This document shows positions 1 through 9,194 of a stretch of DNA of 64,000 nt, piece after piece (position 1 is the first letter of the stretch; the number at the start of each line of letters is the position of its first letter). The notes under the pieces are model-generated. The model saw only the letters and a program-made list of their open reading frames with translations, had not been told where the DNA came from and made no database searches. The translations under genes and the position numbers were made by a program. The stretch comes from Methanohalophilus halophilus (GTDB taxonomy: Archaea > Halobacteriota > Methanosarcinia > Methanosarcinales > Methanosarcinaceae): assembly GCF_001889405.1 (NCBI RefSeq), contig NZ_CP017921.1, forward strand, positions 1,958,960 to 2,022,959, in the 5' to 3' direction.

Positions 1-65
1 AAACAAAGTCACATAAAGAATCTTAAAAACAAGATAACAGATAAAAGTAAGAGAAAAAGTAGTTA

Positions 66-137
66 TACATCAGCCGGGATTCGAACCCGGGTTCGAGCGT
101 TGGCAACGCCCGGTGATAACCACTACACTACTGATGT
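66..137 (-). tRNA. tRNA-Gly (GCC)
   Basis: Read on the minus strand, a 7-bp acceptor stem (ACATCAG with CTGATGT) encloses a D arm, an anticodon arm with loop TTGCCAA (anticodon GCC) and a standard T arm with GGTTCGAATCC. The stem after the T arm closes exactly, and the discriminator is A. No CCA is encoded. It is the last of three consecutive minus-strand tRNA genes at the window edge. Confidence 0.93.
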
Positions 138-148
138 TCATACTGAAT

Positions 149-225
149 TGGTGCCCAGACCCGGACTCGAACCGGGGACAACTGCCTCTTCAGGGCAGCG
201 CTCTCCCAAACTGAGCTACCTGGGC
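149..225 (-). tRNA. tRNA-Phe (GAA)
   Basis: Read on the minus strand, the acceptor GCCCAGG pairs with TCTGGGC (one G-U pair), followed by discriminator A and an encoded CCA. The anticodon stem CTGCC/GGCAG presents loop CTGAAGA, giving anticodon GAA (Phe). It lies between tRNA-Gly and tRNA-Val and is probably transcribed with them from upstream, on the high-coordinate side. Confidence 0.94.
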
Positions 226-282
226 ATTGGGAGCACCACATAAATGCGGTTTTTTTATTTAAACATATCGCAATTTCGGAAG

Positions 283-356
283 TGGGCCCGCTGAGAGTCG
301 AACTCAGGATCCCCGCCATGTCAAGGCGATGTCATAACCTACTAGACCACGGGCCC
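283..356 (-). tRNA. tRNA-Val (GAC)
   Basis: Read on the minus strand, acceptor GGGCCCG pairs with CGGGCCC. The anticodon stem TCGCC/GGCGG carries loop TTGACAT, so the anticodon is GAC (Val). No CCA is encoded. The body is very similar to the tRNA-Val(TAC) at 10.5 kb that serves as the integration site, but this copy is undisturbed. An A/T-rich TATA-like stretch near 438-450 on the minus strand could be its promoter. Confidence 0.94.
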
Positions 357-579
357 ATTTTGTTTATCAGACATCTACAAAAACGCAGACGCCCTGTACC
401 CCAGGGCCACCCTGAAGCACTCTCCCTATACAGATTTAACCTATATATATTTTGTTGCTCCCCTGAGAGGTACATATAAAGCAGACAACGCCGCCAGGCC
501 ATAAAATCTAACAAAGCAAAATGAATAATGATTAAGAACCACAGTCTGACTTAAACAAAAAACAAGCGAAGAAGAACAA

Positions 580-665
580 TATATAAATATGATCAAACAA
601 ACTTCACAAAAATGTTTATTGATCATGAACAACAGTTATATATTGGAATTTAATTAAGGAGAGGC
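580..665 (+). promoter_or_regulatory. mrp operon promoter, inverted repeat and RBS
   Basis: The 309-base gap between the tRNA genes and mrpA holds no convincing gene. It contains a TATA-like box (TATATAAAT, 580-588) followed at once by an inverted repeat ATGATCAA (589-596) / TTGATCAT (619-626). The half-sites start 30 bp apart, about three helical turns, and overlap the expected transcription start. A strong ribosome binding site (AAGGAGAGG, 656-664) precedes the mrpA ATG. A short GC hairpin (391-407) also lies in the gap. The operator role is inferred from position and symmetry only. Confidence 0.5.
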
Positions 666-3035
666 ATGGACTCCTTTACGGCAATCGTACTGGCTATATT
701 TTTACCCTTTGCCGCGGCGATATTCATACCGCTGCTGGAAAAGTTCCTGAAGCACAGGATCGGTTGGTTTGCAGCAGGAATTGCCTTCCTGAGTTTTGCA
801 TTAATAGGTATAGTAGCTCCCGAAATAATTCATGGACATATAATACAACACTCAATTGAGTGGATGCCAAGCATCGGTGCAGAATTCAGCATTTATGCCG
901 ATGGACTGGCTATGATGATCGGATTCATAGCATCCGGTATCGGTGTAATTATAATGTCCTATTCCAATGGGTACATGTCCCACAAGGAAGACCTCCCCCG
1001 TTATTACCAGTACTTGCTCTTATTCATGGGGTCCATGATCGGTATGGTCTTTGCAGGGAACACACTCCAGCTATTCATATTCTGGGAACTTACCAGTATC
1101 ACATCATTCATGCTCATTGGTTACTGGAGAGGTAAACCCGCTTCCATCTACGGAGCCACAAAATCCCTGCTGCTCACAGCAGGTGGCGGCCTTTTCATGC
1201 TGGCAGGATTTATCCTGCTACATACTATTACAGGTTCCTATGATATAGCTACTATTCTCCAGAACCCTGCCATAATTGAAAACATCAAAGCTCATCCTTT
1301 CTTCTTAATAACACTGGTACTTATCCTGATAGGTGCAGCTGCCAAATCAGCACAGGGACCTTTTTACATATGGCTTCCAAATGCAATGGAAGCTCCCACA
1401 CCCGTCAGTGCTTTTTTGCATTCTGCCACAATGGTTAAGGCAGGAATATACCTGGTAGCCAGGGTACACCCCATATTTTCAGGCACAGAAGCCTGGTTTA
1501 TCCTGGTAAGTGGGGTCGGTATATTCACAATGCTGCTTGCGGGCTTCCTGGCTTTCCGTCAGACAGACATCAAAGCAATCCTGGCCTATTCAACTATCAG
1601 CCAGCTGGCATACATGATGACAATGTATGGTTATACATCCTACCACGAACCCGGTTTAGGAGTGGCAGCAGCAACTTTCCATCTTCTCAATCACGCAACT
1701 TTCAAAGCATGTCTTTTCCTGATCGCAGGTATTGTTGCACATGAGGCAGCTACCCGAGACATACGCAAACTCGGTGGTTTGCGAAAGGATATGCCGATTA
1801 CATTTATCATTGCATCCATAGCAGCCCTTGCAATGGCAGGAATTCCCCCTCTTAATGGATTCCTTAGTAAGGAAATGTTCTATGAAACCTCGGTTGAGAT
1901 GGGCCACATCATAGGAGGACCTTTCACATTCCTGATACCGGCAGCAGCAGTACTGGGAGGAATATTCACCTTTGCTTATTCCATCAAACTTATCGACGGG
2001 ATATTCCTGGGAGAAAAACATCACGACCACCTACCTGAACATATACATGAACCACCTTACACAATGCTTGTTCCTGCAGCATTCCTTGCAGGTCTTGTCA
2101 TCCTGTTTGGCCTTGTCCCTTCGATTCCGGTCCACAACATAATTGAACCCACAACCGCGGGAATCGTGCTCGAGGAAGTCCATCTGCATGTGCAACTCTG
2201 GCATGGTTTTACACCGGCCCTTTTCATGACAATAATCACTTTCATCTGCGGGCTGGCAATCTACACACGCTACGATAGTATAGCGGCCTGGCAGGATAGA
2301 TTCAATGCAAGATATCCCCGGATAAGTGTGAACTATTACTATGACAGGATTGTTGATGGAGCAAAGGGAAGTGCAAAAGGATTTGCCAACTTTACCCAGA
2401 CTGGTAGCATAAAGCTCTACATTAATGCTATATTATTTTTAATGGTCATACTGTTTGCCATACCAGCATTCATGATGGCAACACAAGTATTCCCTGCCAA
2501 CCTCAATTTTGACATTCCCCCTTACGAGGCATTGATAATGGCCCTTATGGTCATCGCAGCAATTGCAGCTGCAACCCTGCATAGATATCTTCCTGCCGTA
2601 ATAGCACTTTCTGCAGTTGGTTATATGGTCAGCTTAGTATTCATATATCTCAAAGCACCCGACCTTGCTCTTACACAGGTACTTGTGGAAACTCTGGCAA
2701 CAATAATATTTTTGCTTGTAATAGCTAGGGTACCCCAGACATTCAAAGAAAAGATACCAAAAACCACTTTGATAAGAGATATAGGAATTTCATTTACTGT
2801 TGCTGCAACTGTATTGATCCTATTACTCAATGCAACACAGGGCATAGCACCACCATTTGAATCCCTGTCCCACTATTTCCTAGAGAACAGTGTAAAGCTT
2901 GCAGGAGGGCATAATATTGTAAATGTAATCCTGGTAGATTTCCGTGGCTATGATACCCTGGGAGAAATATCAGTATTATGTCTGGCAGCACTTGGAGTTT
3001 ATAATCTTATAAAGAGCAGAGGTGAAGGAGAATGA
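666..3035 (+). CDS. mrpA: Mrp Na+/H+ antiporter subunit A
   Basis: Largest subunit of the multisubunit cation/proton antiporter, which exchanges cytoplasmic Na+ for external H+ across the membrane. At 789 residues it has the usual MrpA length. The first ~500 residues form a NuoL/MrpD-like proton-channel antiporter domain with many membrane helices and the family stretches around KAILAYSTISQ and AGIPPLNGFLSKE. The C-terminal third (about 600-780) is the extra hydrophobic MnhB-like domain typical of MrpA. The start is set by a good RBS. The stop overlaps the next gene as ATGA, and all seven genes follow in the canonical A-G order. In methylotrophic methanogens this complex balances the Na+ and H+ gradients made by Mtr and the respiratory chain; that role here is inferred. 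Confidence 0.95.
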   Translation: MDSFTAIVLAIFLPFAAAIFIPLLEKFLKHRIGWFAAGIAFLSFALIGIVAPEIIHGHIIQHSIEWMPSIGAEFSIYADGLAMMIGFIASGIGVIIMSYSNGYMSHKEDLPRYYQYLLLFMGSMIGMVFAGNTLQLFIFWELTSITSFMLIGYWRGKPASIYGATKSLLLTAGGGLFMLAGFILLHTITGSYDIATILQNPAIIENIKAHPFFLITLVLILIGAAAKSAQGPFYIWLPNAMEAPTPVSAFLHSATMVKAGIYLVARVHPIFSGTEAWFILVSGVGIFTMLLAGFLAFRQTDIKAILAYSTISQLAYMMTMYGYTSYHEPGLGVAAATFHLLNHATFKACLFLIAGIVAHEAATRDIRKLGGLRKDMPITFIIASIAALAMAGIPPLNGFLSKEMFYETSVEMGHIIGGPFTFLIPAAAVLGGIFTFAYSIKLIDGIFLGEKHHDHLPEHIHEPPYTMLVPAAFLAGLVILFGLVPSIPVHNIIEPTTAGIVLEEVHLHVQLWHGFTPALFMTIITFICGLAIYTRYDSIAAWQDRFNARYPRISVNYYYDRIVDGAKGSAKGFANFTQTGSIKLYINAILFLMVILFAIPAFMMATQVFPANLNFDIPPYEALIMALMVIAAIAAATLHRYLPAVIALSAVGYMVSLVFIYLKAPDLALTQVLVETLATIIFLLVIARVPQTFKEKIPKTTLIRDIGISFTVAATVLILLLNATQGIAPPFESLSHYFLENSVKLAGGHNIVNVILVDFRGYDTLGEISVLCLAALGVYNLIKSRGEGE

Positions 3036-3448
3036 CTACATTAATCACAAAGACAATTACAAAAATCTGTATCCCTCTTGTAAGTTTATTTTCTATATCC
3101 CTTTTATTGGCAGGGCACAATAATCCCGGAGGAGGATTTATCGGTGGTGTAATGTTTGCCTCTGTAATTTCCCTTACCTATGTAGTATTTGGTTTAAAGT
3201 ACACCAAATCATTCTTTAATCCTTCCTGGGACAAATTATTCGGGGCAGGATTACTCATTGCTTCATTGACTGCTTTTGGAGCAATCATATACGGAAACAA
3301 TTTTTTCAGGAGTTCAATCAAATTTGTAGAGATTCCCCTCTACGGTGAAATAGAGTTGGCATCAGCCACCCTCTTTGATATTGGAGTATATTTTGTCGTA
3401 ATTGGCACTCTGCTACATATATTCAAAAACGTGGGTGAAGACAAATGA
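3032..3448 (+). CDS. mrpB: Mrp Na+/H+ antiporter subunit B
   Basis: A 138-residue membrane protein with about four helices and the MnhB signature around GHNNPGGGFIGGV (residues ~28-40). It overlaps mrpA and mrpC by 4 bases (ATGA), so translation is probably coupled. It is a small structural subunit of the Mrp antiporter with no independent activity known. Length and order match the family, and the start is fixed by the overlap. Confidence 0.94.
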   Translation: MTTLITKTITKICIPLVSLFSISLLLAGHNNPGGGFIGGVMFASVISLTYVVFGLKYTKSFFNPSWDKLFGAGLLIASLTAFGAIIYGNNFFRSSIKFVEIPLYGEIELASATLFDIGVYFVVIGTLLHIFKNVGEDK

Positions 3449-3864
3449 ACAATACAATATTATCGATTACTATAGCCCTGATCTTTGGTATTGGGACATT
3501 TCTTATCCTACGCAGGGACATCATAAAAATCATCATTGGTTTATCCCTAATCTCCCATGCAGTAAACATGCTAATCGTTTCAACTGGAGTATTTGATGGT
3601 GAAAAAGCTCCTATAATAACAGATAGCCATCATGGTTCTGGCAGCGAGATTATTTTTACAGATAAATTATCAGAAGGTATACTTGCACCAATAGTACCTT
3701 CTGGCATGGAAACCCCTTTCGTAGACCCCCTTGTACAGGCTCTTGTGTTGACAGCTATTGTAATCAGCCTTGCGACTACTGCATTTATACTTATACTGGC
3801 CTACCGCATCCATGAAGAATACGGCACCACAGATATCAGGAAACTCAGGAGGCTGCGGGGATGA
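3445..3864 (+). CDS. mrpC: Mrp Na+/H+ antiporter subunit C (NuoK-like)
   Basis: A 139-residue NuoK-like subunit with three membrane helices. As usual in MrpC, a hydrophilic insert (about residues 50-90, with SHHGSGSE) separates helix 2 from helix 3, and the family stretch DPLVQALVLTAIVIS follows. It overlaps both neighbours by ATGA. In complex I the homologous subunit helps form a proton path. Confidence 0.94.
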   Translation: MNNTILSITIALIFGIGTFLILRRDIIKIIIGLSLISHAVNMLIVSTGVFDGEKAPIITDSHHGSGSEIIFTDKLSEGILAPIVPSGMETPFVDPLVQALVLTAIVISLATTAFILILAYRIHEEYGTTDIRKLRRLRG

Positions 3865-5399
3865 ATATTCAGGAACATTTGCCAATACTCGTAATTGCAA
3901 TACCCATACTTATGTCGGCATTAATGATAATGCTGCGTTCCAGACCAACTTTCCAGAAAACCCTCAACATAATTGTATCAGCATTAATATTGATTATGAG
4001 TGTTATTCTCCTCTTGCAAGTATGGAACAGTGGAATACAGGTTTATGAGGTTGGAGAATGGGGCAAATATGGCATCATGCTCGTTGCCGACCTGCTGGGC
4101 TCCGGGATGGTTGTACTGAGTTCAGGAATATCCCTGCTTGCCCTGATATATTCTCTGGATTACATCGAAGGCAAGTCCCTGAACACAACATATCATTCCC
4201 TTTTCAACCTGCTTGTTGCAGGCTTAAACGGAACATTCCTCACAGGGGACATCTTCAATATGTTCGTGTTTTTCGAAATACTGCTGCTTTCCTCATGCGG
4301 ATTGGTAGTAGCTTCGGAAAATGGAGGTGTCACAAAAGTTTCCGATAAGATGGAAGCGACCTTCAAGTATCTCATACTGAACATAATCGGTTCAATGCTA
4401 ATGCTGGTTGCAGTGGCTTCCCTCTATGCAACGGTGGGCACACTGAACATGGCAGATCTTTCGGTAAAAATATCTGCATTAAGCCAGGCAGGAACTATGC
4501 CCTGGCACATCTATTTCATTGCTTTGCTATTTATCATCGTTTTTGGTAACAAGGCAGCCATATTCCCTCTTCATTACTGGCTGCCGGATGTCCACCCGAC
4601 AGCCCCATCACCCATAAGTGCCATGCTTAGCGGTGTTATGATCAAGGTGGGAGCATACGGAATTCTCCGGATATATTTCCTGGTCTTTAAAGATGCACTG
4701 TTTTTACTACAACCAATTATCATCCTGCTTGCATTGATTACCATAGCAATAGGGGCCATTGCTGCTGTCGGCCAGAAAGATGTCAAACGTCTACTTGCCT
4801 ATTCCAGTGTCAGCCAGATAGGTTATGTTTTCCTGGGGATTGGTATGGGAACAGCTTATGCCCTTGCAGCTTCTTTGGTCTATCTTGTTAATCATGCAAT
4901 TGCCAAATCCATGCTTTTCCTGACATCCGGAGGGATTATTCACCATGCAGGAACAAGGGATATGCATCAGATGGGAGGAATGGTCAAAAGTGCACCTCTA
5001 ATGAGTAGCATGTTCCTTATAGGAGCAATGTCCATTGCAGGATTGCCGCCGCTGGGAGGTTTTATAGCAAAATTTGTCCTTTTTGACGCGGCCATTTTGG
5101 GGGAATATTATTTGCCAGTGCTTATAGGATTTGCATTCGCAGTTTTTACAATATTCTACATGTTCAGGGCATGGTTACTCATGTTCTGGGGTGAAGTAAG
5201 GGATTCTGAAAAGTACGGCCCGTATTCATCACATGGACTTTCACCAATGATAACAGTACCGATAATTATACTTGCAGCCGCTGTACTCGTCCTTGGTGTG
5301 TATTCAGAACCATTGATAGCCCTTTCAAGTGAGATTGCAAATCAGCTCCTTGATCCACAACCATATATCAACGCAGTACTCGGAGGGAGCGTAAGATGA
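3861..5399 (+). CDS. mrpD: Mrp Na+/H+ antiporter subunit D (NuoN/NuoM-like)
   Basis: A 512-residue antiporter-like subunit with about 14 membrane helices. The proton-antiporter family core is visible: HYWLPDVHPTAPSPISAMLSG near residue 240, KRLLAYSSVSQIGY near 310 and GGMVKSAPLMS near 370. It is expected to carry one of the ion channels of the Mrp complex together with MrpA. It overlaps mrpC and mrpE by 4 bases. Confidence 0.95.
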   Translation: MNIQEHLPILVIAIPILMSALMIMLRSRPTFQKTLNIIVSALILIMSVILLLQVWNSGIQVYEVGEWGKYGIMLVADLLGSGMVVLSSGISLLALIYSLDYIEGKSLNTTYHSLFNLLVAGLNGTFLTGDIFNMFVFFEILLLSSCGLVVASENGGVTKVSDKMEATFKYLILNIIGSMLMLVAVASLYATVGTLNMADLSVKISALSQAGTMPWHIYFIALLFIIVFGNKAAIFPLHYWLPDVHPTAPSPISAMLSGVMIKVGAYGILRIYFLVFKDALFLLQPIIILLALITIAIGAIAAVGQKDVKRLLAYSSVSQIGYVFLGIGMGTAYALAASLVYLVNHAIAKSMLFLTSGGIIHHAGTRDMHQMGGMVKSAPLMSSMFLIGAMSIAGLPPLGGFIAKFVLFDAAILGEYYLPVLIGFAFAVFTIFYMFRAWLLMFWGEVRDSEKYGPYSSHGLSPMITVPIIILAAAVLVLGVYSEPLIALSSEIANQLLDPQPYINAVLGGSVR

Positions 5400-5890
5400 A
5401 GAGATATGTAATGTATTCAATTGCGCTTGGTTTTGTCTGGTGTTTTGTCCACGGTGCCGTAAACCTGAGCAATTTCCTCATAGGTGCCATGATCGGACCA
5501 TTCCTGATCAGGCCATTTAAAGAACTCTATAGTTTCGGAGAGGAAATTTCTTACAGGGATAAATTAAACCGCGTACCAAAACAGATACATTATTTCTCTA
5601 TACTCATAGTTGAGATTGTAAAAGCAAGTATCGTTGTAGCAAAAATCGTACTGCAACCAAAAATCGATATAAAACCTGGCATTATAGCAGTTCCCATCAG
5701 GGCAAAAACAGATGTTGGTATTACAGCTATCGCAAACACCATCACCCTGACGCCTGGAACCCTTACAATTGATGTATCTGATGATAAATCTGCATTGTAT
5801 GTACACTGTATTGACATCGACAATGCTAAAGAAATACGTGATTCCATAAAGGATGATCTGGAAGAATATGTACTGGAGGCATTCGAATGA
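5396..5890 (+). CDS. mrpE: Mrp Na+/H+ antiporter subunit E
   Basis: A 164-residue protein with N-terminal membrane helices (about residues 5-40) and a soluble C-terminal half containing the MnhE pattern TLTPGTLTIDVSDD followed by YVHCIDID. It is required for Mrp assembly in characterised systems. It overlaps mrpD and mrpF by ATGA. Confidence 0.93.
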   Translation: MKRYVMYSIALGFVWCFVHGAVNLSNFLIGAMIGPFLIRPFKELYSFGEEISYRDKLNRVPKQIHYFSILIVEIVKASIVVAKIVLQPKIDIKPGIIAVPIRAKTDVGITAIANTITLTPGTLTIDVSDDKSALYVHCIDIDNAKEIRDSIKDDLEEYVLEAFE

Positions 5891-6156
5891 ACACAATCCA
5901 TTTGCTTGACATCGCGCTTGTATTCATGGTATTATCAATTATTCCCTGTATCCACAGGATTATCAAAGGTCCTACCATCCCCGACAGGGTTATTGCAGTC
6001 GATGCCCTGGCAACTGTAATTGTGGTCATGCTGGGTGTTTATTCTTTTGTCCAGGAATCGGTGTTCTTCATGGATGTAGCTCTTGTGATTTCTATTATAG
6101 CCTTTGTTGGAACAGTCACAATCGCAAAATATCTGGATGAGGGAGTGGTATTCTGA
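5887..6156 (+). CDS. mrpF: Mrp Na+/H+ antiporter subunit F
   Basis: An 89-residue, three-helix membrane protein with the MnhF signature RIIKGPTIPDRVIAVDALA. It overlaps mrpE by 4 bases. Its end also overlaps the proposed start of mrpG. Confidence 0.93.
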   Translation: MNTIHLLDIALVFMVLSIIPCIHRIIKGPTIPDRVIAVDALATVIVVMLGVYSFVQESVFFMDVALVISIIAFVGTVTIAKYLDEGVVF

Positions 6157-6560
6157 ATAACATAACATTTATACAGGATATTCTTAGTAATTTTTTCTTC
6201 TTCGCCGGGATGTTCTTTGTATTCCTGGGAATGCTGGGACTTTATCGGCTGCCTGATGTGTATAACAGGCTGCATGCCACAACAAAAATCGGAACACTGG
6301 GAGCCTTTGGCGTTATGATGGGAATCGTCATAAAAATTGGATTTGGACCCATGGGAATAAAAGCTATTACAGTTGGGCTTTTTCTCCTGTTAACAGCTCC
6401 CGTAGCAGCTCATATGATAAGCAGGGCTGCTCACAGGCACGGAGTTGGACTTTGCGAAGAATCAACTGTAGATGATTACGGTAAAACCTATTGTTTAATA
6501 AATTCCAGCTGCCCGGTAAAACATGAAGAAACTATTGAAAATGACCATGAGAAGATATAA
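6153..6560 (+). CDS. mrpG: Mrp Na+/H+ antiporter subunit G, probable CTG start
   Basis: MnhG family: FFVFLGMLGLYRLPDVYNRLHA and KIGTLGAFGVM are diagnostic. The first in-frame ATG (6210) would cut into the first membrane helix. The frame is open upstream, and a CTG at 6153 overlaps the mrpF stop as CTGA, the same 4-base overlap used at every other junction of the operon, and restores the normal N-terminus (135 residues). I therefore place the start there. The C-terminus has an unusual ~40-residue hydrophilic, cysteine-containing extension (CEESTVDDYGKTYCLINSSC). It is the last gene of the operon. Confidence 0.85.
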   Translation: MNNITFIQDILSNFFFFAGMFFVFLGMLGLYRLPDVYNRLHATTKIGTLGAFGVMMGIVIKIGFGPMGIKAITVGLFLLLTAPVAAHMISRAAHRHGVGLCEESTVDDYGKTYCLINSSCPVKHEETIENDHEKI

Positions 6561-6603
6561 AAGTTAAAGATATAAGATAAGCCTGCCTTGATATAGGGAA
6601 GAA

Positions 6604-7680
6604 ATGGAACAAGTATCCCATATGCAAAAAAAAACAGAGATTATGAGGATTGCTGAAAAGACAGCAGACGATATATTCAAAAAGGCAGGAAAACTCTTGC
6701 GAGAAGGCAAAACAGTAGCTTTTCCTACAGAAACTGTTTATGGACTGGGAGCCGATGCCCTTAACCCACAAGCTGTAGAGCAAATATTTAAAGCAAAGGG
6801 CAGACCTGCTGACAATCCCCTTATAGTCCATGTATCAAATCAGGATCAATGCAACCAACTTGTGAGCACTTTCACCCCCATTGCTAAAAAACTTGCAGAA
6901 TGCTTCTGGCCAGGACCCCTGGCAATAATTCTCGACAAAACAGATATGGTTCCTTATATAACTACGGGAAGACTTGAAACCGTAGCAATCCGGATGCCTG
7001 CAAACCAGATTGCCCAAAATATTATAGAGGCATCCTGCAAACCTATTGCTGCTCCCAGCGCAAACCTTTCCGGTCGGCCCAGCCCTACAAATGCATCCCA
7101 TGTCGAGGAAGACCTTCAAGGCCGAATCGATGCAATTGTGGATGGAGGGGAAGTAGAAATTGGTGTGGAATCCACAGTCGTTGATGCACGCGGAGAAGTC
7201 CCGGTGATATTGCGCCCGGGAAAGATATCTGCCGAAGATATACAGCAATGCACAAACACAGAAGTATGTATTGGATATGCAAAAAAGGACCATATGGAAA
7301 AACCTCTTTCACCCGGCATGAAATATACCCATTACTCCCCTTCTGCAAAGGTTATACTGGTGCAGGGAAAAACAAAAGATGTATCTGCAAAAATTGCAGA
7401 CCTTGTTGGAAACACCAATGAGGAACATGAAAGGGCAGGATTGTTACTTACAGAAGAGATCCAAAACGACTTCCCTTTCAAAGAGAAATTATCTATAGGC
7501 CAGGCAACTAAACCCGAGGGAGCAGCAAAGCGTATTTTTGCAGGATTAAGAGAGATGGACTCAAAAGGCATGGATTTGATAATTGTAGACGGATCTTTTA
7601 CTGAAAAAGGGATTGGAGCTGCAGTCCATGAGAGGCTGCAAAAGGCAGCTGATATAATTATAACTATACCACGGATGTGA
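6604..7680 (+). CDS. tsaC: L-threonylcarbamoyladenylate synthase (Sua5/TsaC)
   Basis: A YrdC-type domain (about residues 20-210) makes threonylcarbamoyl-AMP from threonine, bicarbonate and ATP, the first step of t6A37 modification of ANN-decoding tRNAs. Visible motifs are FPTETVYGLGADA, KGRPADNPLIVHV, SANLSGRPSPT and GVESTVVDA. A C-terminal Sua5 domain (about 240-355) makes it the long Sua5 form rather than short TsaC. A GGGAAGAA stretch lies just before the chosen ATG, although a downstream Met (MRIAEKT) is possible. It stands alone downstream of mrpG after a short gap and is cytoplasmic. Confidence 0.93.
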   Translation: MEQVSHMQKKTEIMRIAEKTADDIFKKAGKLLREGKTVAFPTETVYGLGADALNPQAVEQIFKAKGRPADNPLIVHVSNQDQCNQLVSTFTPIAKKLAECFWPGPLAIILDKTDMVPYITTGRLETVAIRMPANQIAQNIIEASCKPIAAPSANLSGRPSPTNASHVEEDLQGRIDAIVDGGEVEIGVESTVVDARGEVPVILRPGKISAEDIQQCTNTEVCIGYAKKDHMEKPLSPGMKYTHYSPSAKVILVQGKTKDVSAKIADLVGNTNEEHERAGLLLTEEIQNDFPFKEKLSIGQATKPEGAAKRIFAGLREMDSKGMDLIIVDGSFTEKGIGAAVHERLQKAADIIITIPRM

Positions 7681-7686
7681 ACACCT

Positions 7687-7926
7687 ATGAAGGATGAGAA
7701 AAAAGAATATCTTGCACATAAGCAGATGTATCAAAGCACCGTTAAAAGAAACAAGAAGATCGGCCTGGCAAACATGTTTGTCCTGGCTACAGGCCTTGCA
7801 TTAAAATATTTAGGCAGACCGGATGTCGGCGAGCATTTTATCTGGCTGGGTATTATAATCCTTCTGTATACATTCGGCTCCAACATGTTGGCAAAAAAAG
7901 AAATGCAAAAGCACCAGCCAAAGTGA
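7687..7926 (+). CDS. small two-helix membrane protein, unknown
   Basis: A 79-residue protein starting 6 bases after tsaC, so probably cotranscribed. It has a charged N-terminus (about residues 1-25, Lys-rich), two hydrophobic segments (about 27-43 and 50-66) joined by a short GRPDVGEH loop, and a basic tail. I do not recognise a named family, and nothing in the sequence points to a specific function. Confidence 0.7.
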   Translation: MKDEKKEYLAHKQMYQSTVKRNKKIGLANMFVLATGLALKYLGRPDVGEHFIWLGIIILLYTFGSNMLAKKEMQKHQPK

Positions 7927-7927
7927 G

Positions 7928-9130
7928 TCAGTCTTCTCTTACTGGACAGGCACACATTTCAAGTAGAGCTTCTTCGCCGGTGCGGGAACCACGTCCTATA
8001 AGGATGTCCCCACCCTCTACACGGGTGCGGGCACTTGGACTGTAAAGCCACCTCCCGGCTCTTTTTACAGCCATTATGTGAACTCCTGTCTCCGTGGCAA
8101 GCTGTAGATCTCCGAGAGTATCACCGACAATCGGGGAACAGTCTTCCACTACAACCCTCGTGATAACTTCATCCGAACCCCGTACAGCAAGAGTAATTAT
8201 GGGGTGCAGTTCTATATCCCTGAGCACCGTATCAGCAATACCATAAGCAGCATCGGAGATGGCTTCAGACGCATTGGCAAGATGTAATAGACCCTTGAGC
8301 TCGTCAACATCAGAGACGTGTTTTGCGGTTTCAAGTACCCAGTGCTGGAGATCATATTTCATGACATCCATCTCAGACTCAATGGCACGCACCTCTTCTG
8401 CTATGTCATTATTGTCGTAGAGTATTGCAAAATAAGCAAGTCCTACAGACATTTCCGCCATGTTTTTCATGTCTACGATAATATCCACGGCTTTTTCCAG
8501 GTCTCTTAATAGCCGCTCGTGTGAATTATTTCGTAAAACATACTCTTTGTTGGTGGCTAATTTGATCAGAAGAGGGACCCCTTCATCATGTCCCCTTGCA
8601 AAAAGGACATCCCCTGAACGTATGCGTGTTGAATGGTCCGGATCATATATCCAATCATTCTGGCGCCTGATAGCAATAAGCCACATCCCTGTTTCAGTAT
8701 CCAGTTCAAGATCACCCAGTGTATAGCCACTCATGATGGAATCATCGCTTACTGTTACCCTTAGAATGGTTTCTTCAGCTTCTCTGAGTGCCATTTTTAG
8801 TTCTAGCGGAATACCCATTTGCATCAGTACAATTTGGGCGATATCAGCGGCTGCGTTTGCAATTTTTTCAGAGGATGAAGCTACCTGAAGCACACCTGTC
8901 ATTTCTTCGGCTTCCTCAACACGGCGGGTGCTTAACATTGCAGCCATGTTCATGTGATAGTAGTAAGTATCCATCCTCTCTTCTAAGCGGAGGACTTCCT
9001 CTGCAATATCCTCATCGTCATAAACCATAGCAGAGTAAGCAAGATCTACCATCAGTTCTGAGGTGTCTTTCATTTGAATAAGAAGGTCTTTGAGATTAGT
9101 AGGGCTGTATTTGATCTCTTTGGGACACAT
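7928..9130 (-). CDS. duplicated PhoU-TrkA_C regulatory protein
   Basis: A 400-residue soluble protein built as a tandem duplication: a PhoU-like helical bundle (about 1-100), a TrkA_C domain (about 110-195, ending in RIRSGDVLFARG), then a second PhoU-like bundle (about 215-300) and a second TrkA_C domain (about 310-395, with RVEGGDILIGRG). TrkA_C (RCK_C) domains bind small ligands and gate cation channels or transporters. It follows two half-MgtE genes on the same strand with a 64-base gap, so it probably senses a ligand or ion to control that transporter. The ligand is unknown. Such proteins are often labelled potassium-channel-like although this one has no pore. Confidence 0.85.
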   Translation of the reverse strand: MCPKEIKYSPTNLKDLLIQMKDTSELMVDLAYSAMVYDDEDIAEEVLRLEERMDTYYYHMNMAAMLSTRRVEEAEEMTGVLQVASSSEKIANAAADIAQIVLMQMGIPLELKMALREAEETILRVTVSDDSIMSGYTLGDLELDTETGMWLIAIRRQNDWIYDPDHSTRIRSGDVLFARGHDEGVPLLIKLATNKEYVLRNNSHERLLRDLEKAVDIIVDMKNMAEMSVGLAYFAILYDNNDIAEEVRAIESEMDVMKYDLQHWVLETAKHVSDVDELKGLLHLANASEAISDAAYGIADTVLRDIELHPIITLAVRGSDEVITRVVVEDCSPIVGDTLGDLQLATETGVHIMAVKRAGRWLYSPSARTRVEGGDILIGRGSRTGEEALLEMCACPVRED

Positions 9131-9194
9131 GATTCATTCTACCTTTGTTAACTTAAACTAATTCGCGAATATAAAAACATAATCATTATTAATG

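Noticed and set aside
441..632. 63-codon minus-strand frame upstream of mrpA
   Set aside because: Covers the mrp promoter and inverted repeat, and has no recognisable content or RBS.
1656..2030. 124-codon minus-strand frame rich in Cys
   Set aside because: Antisense to mrpA; Cys-rich content arises from reading hydrophobic codons backwards. No RBS or family match.
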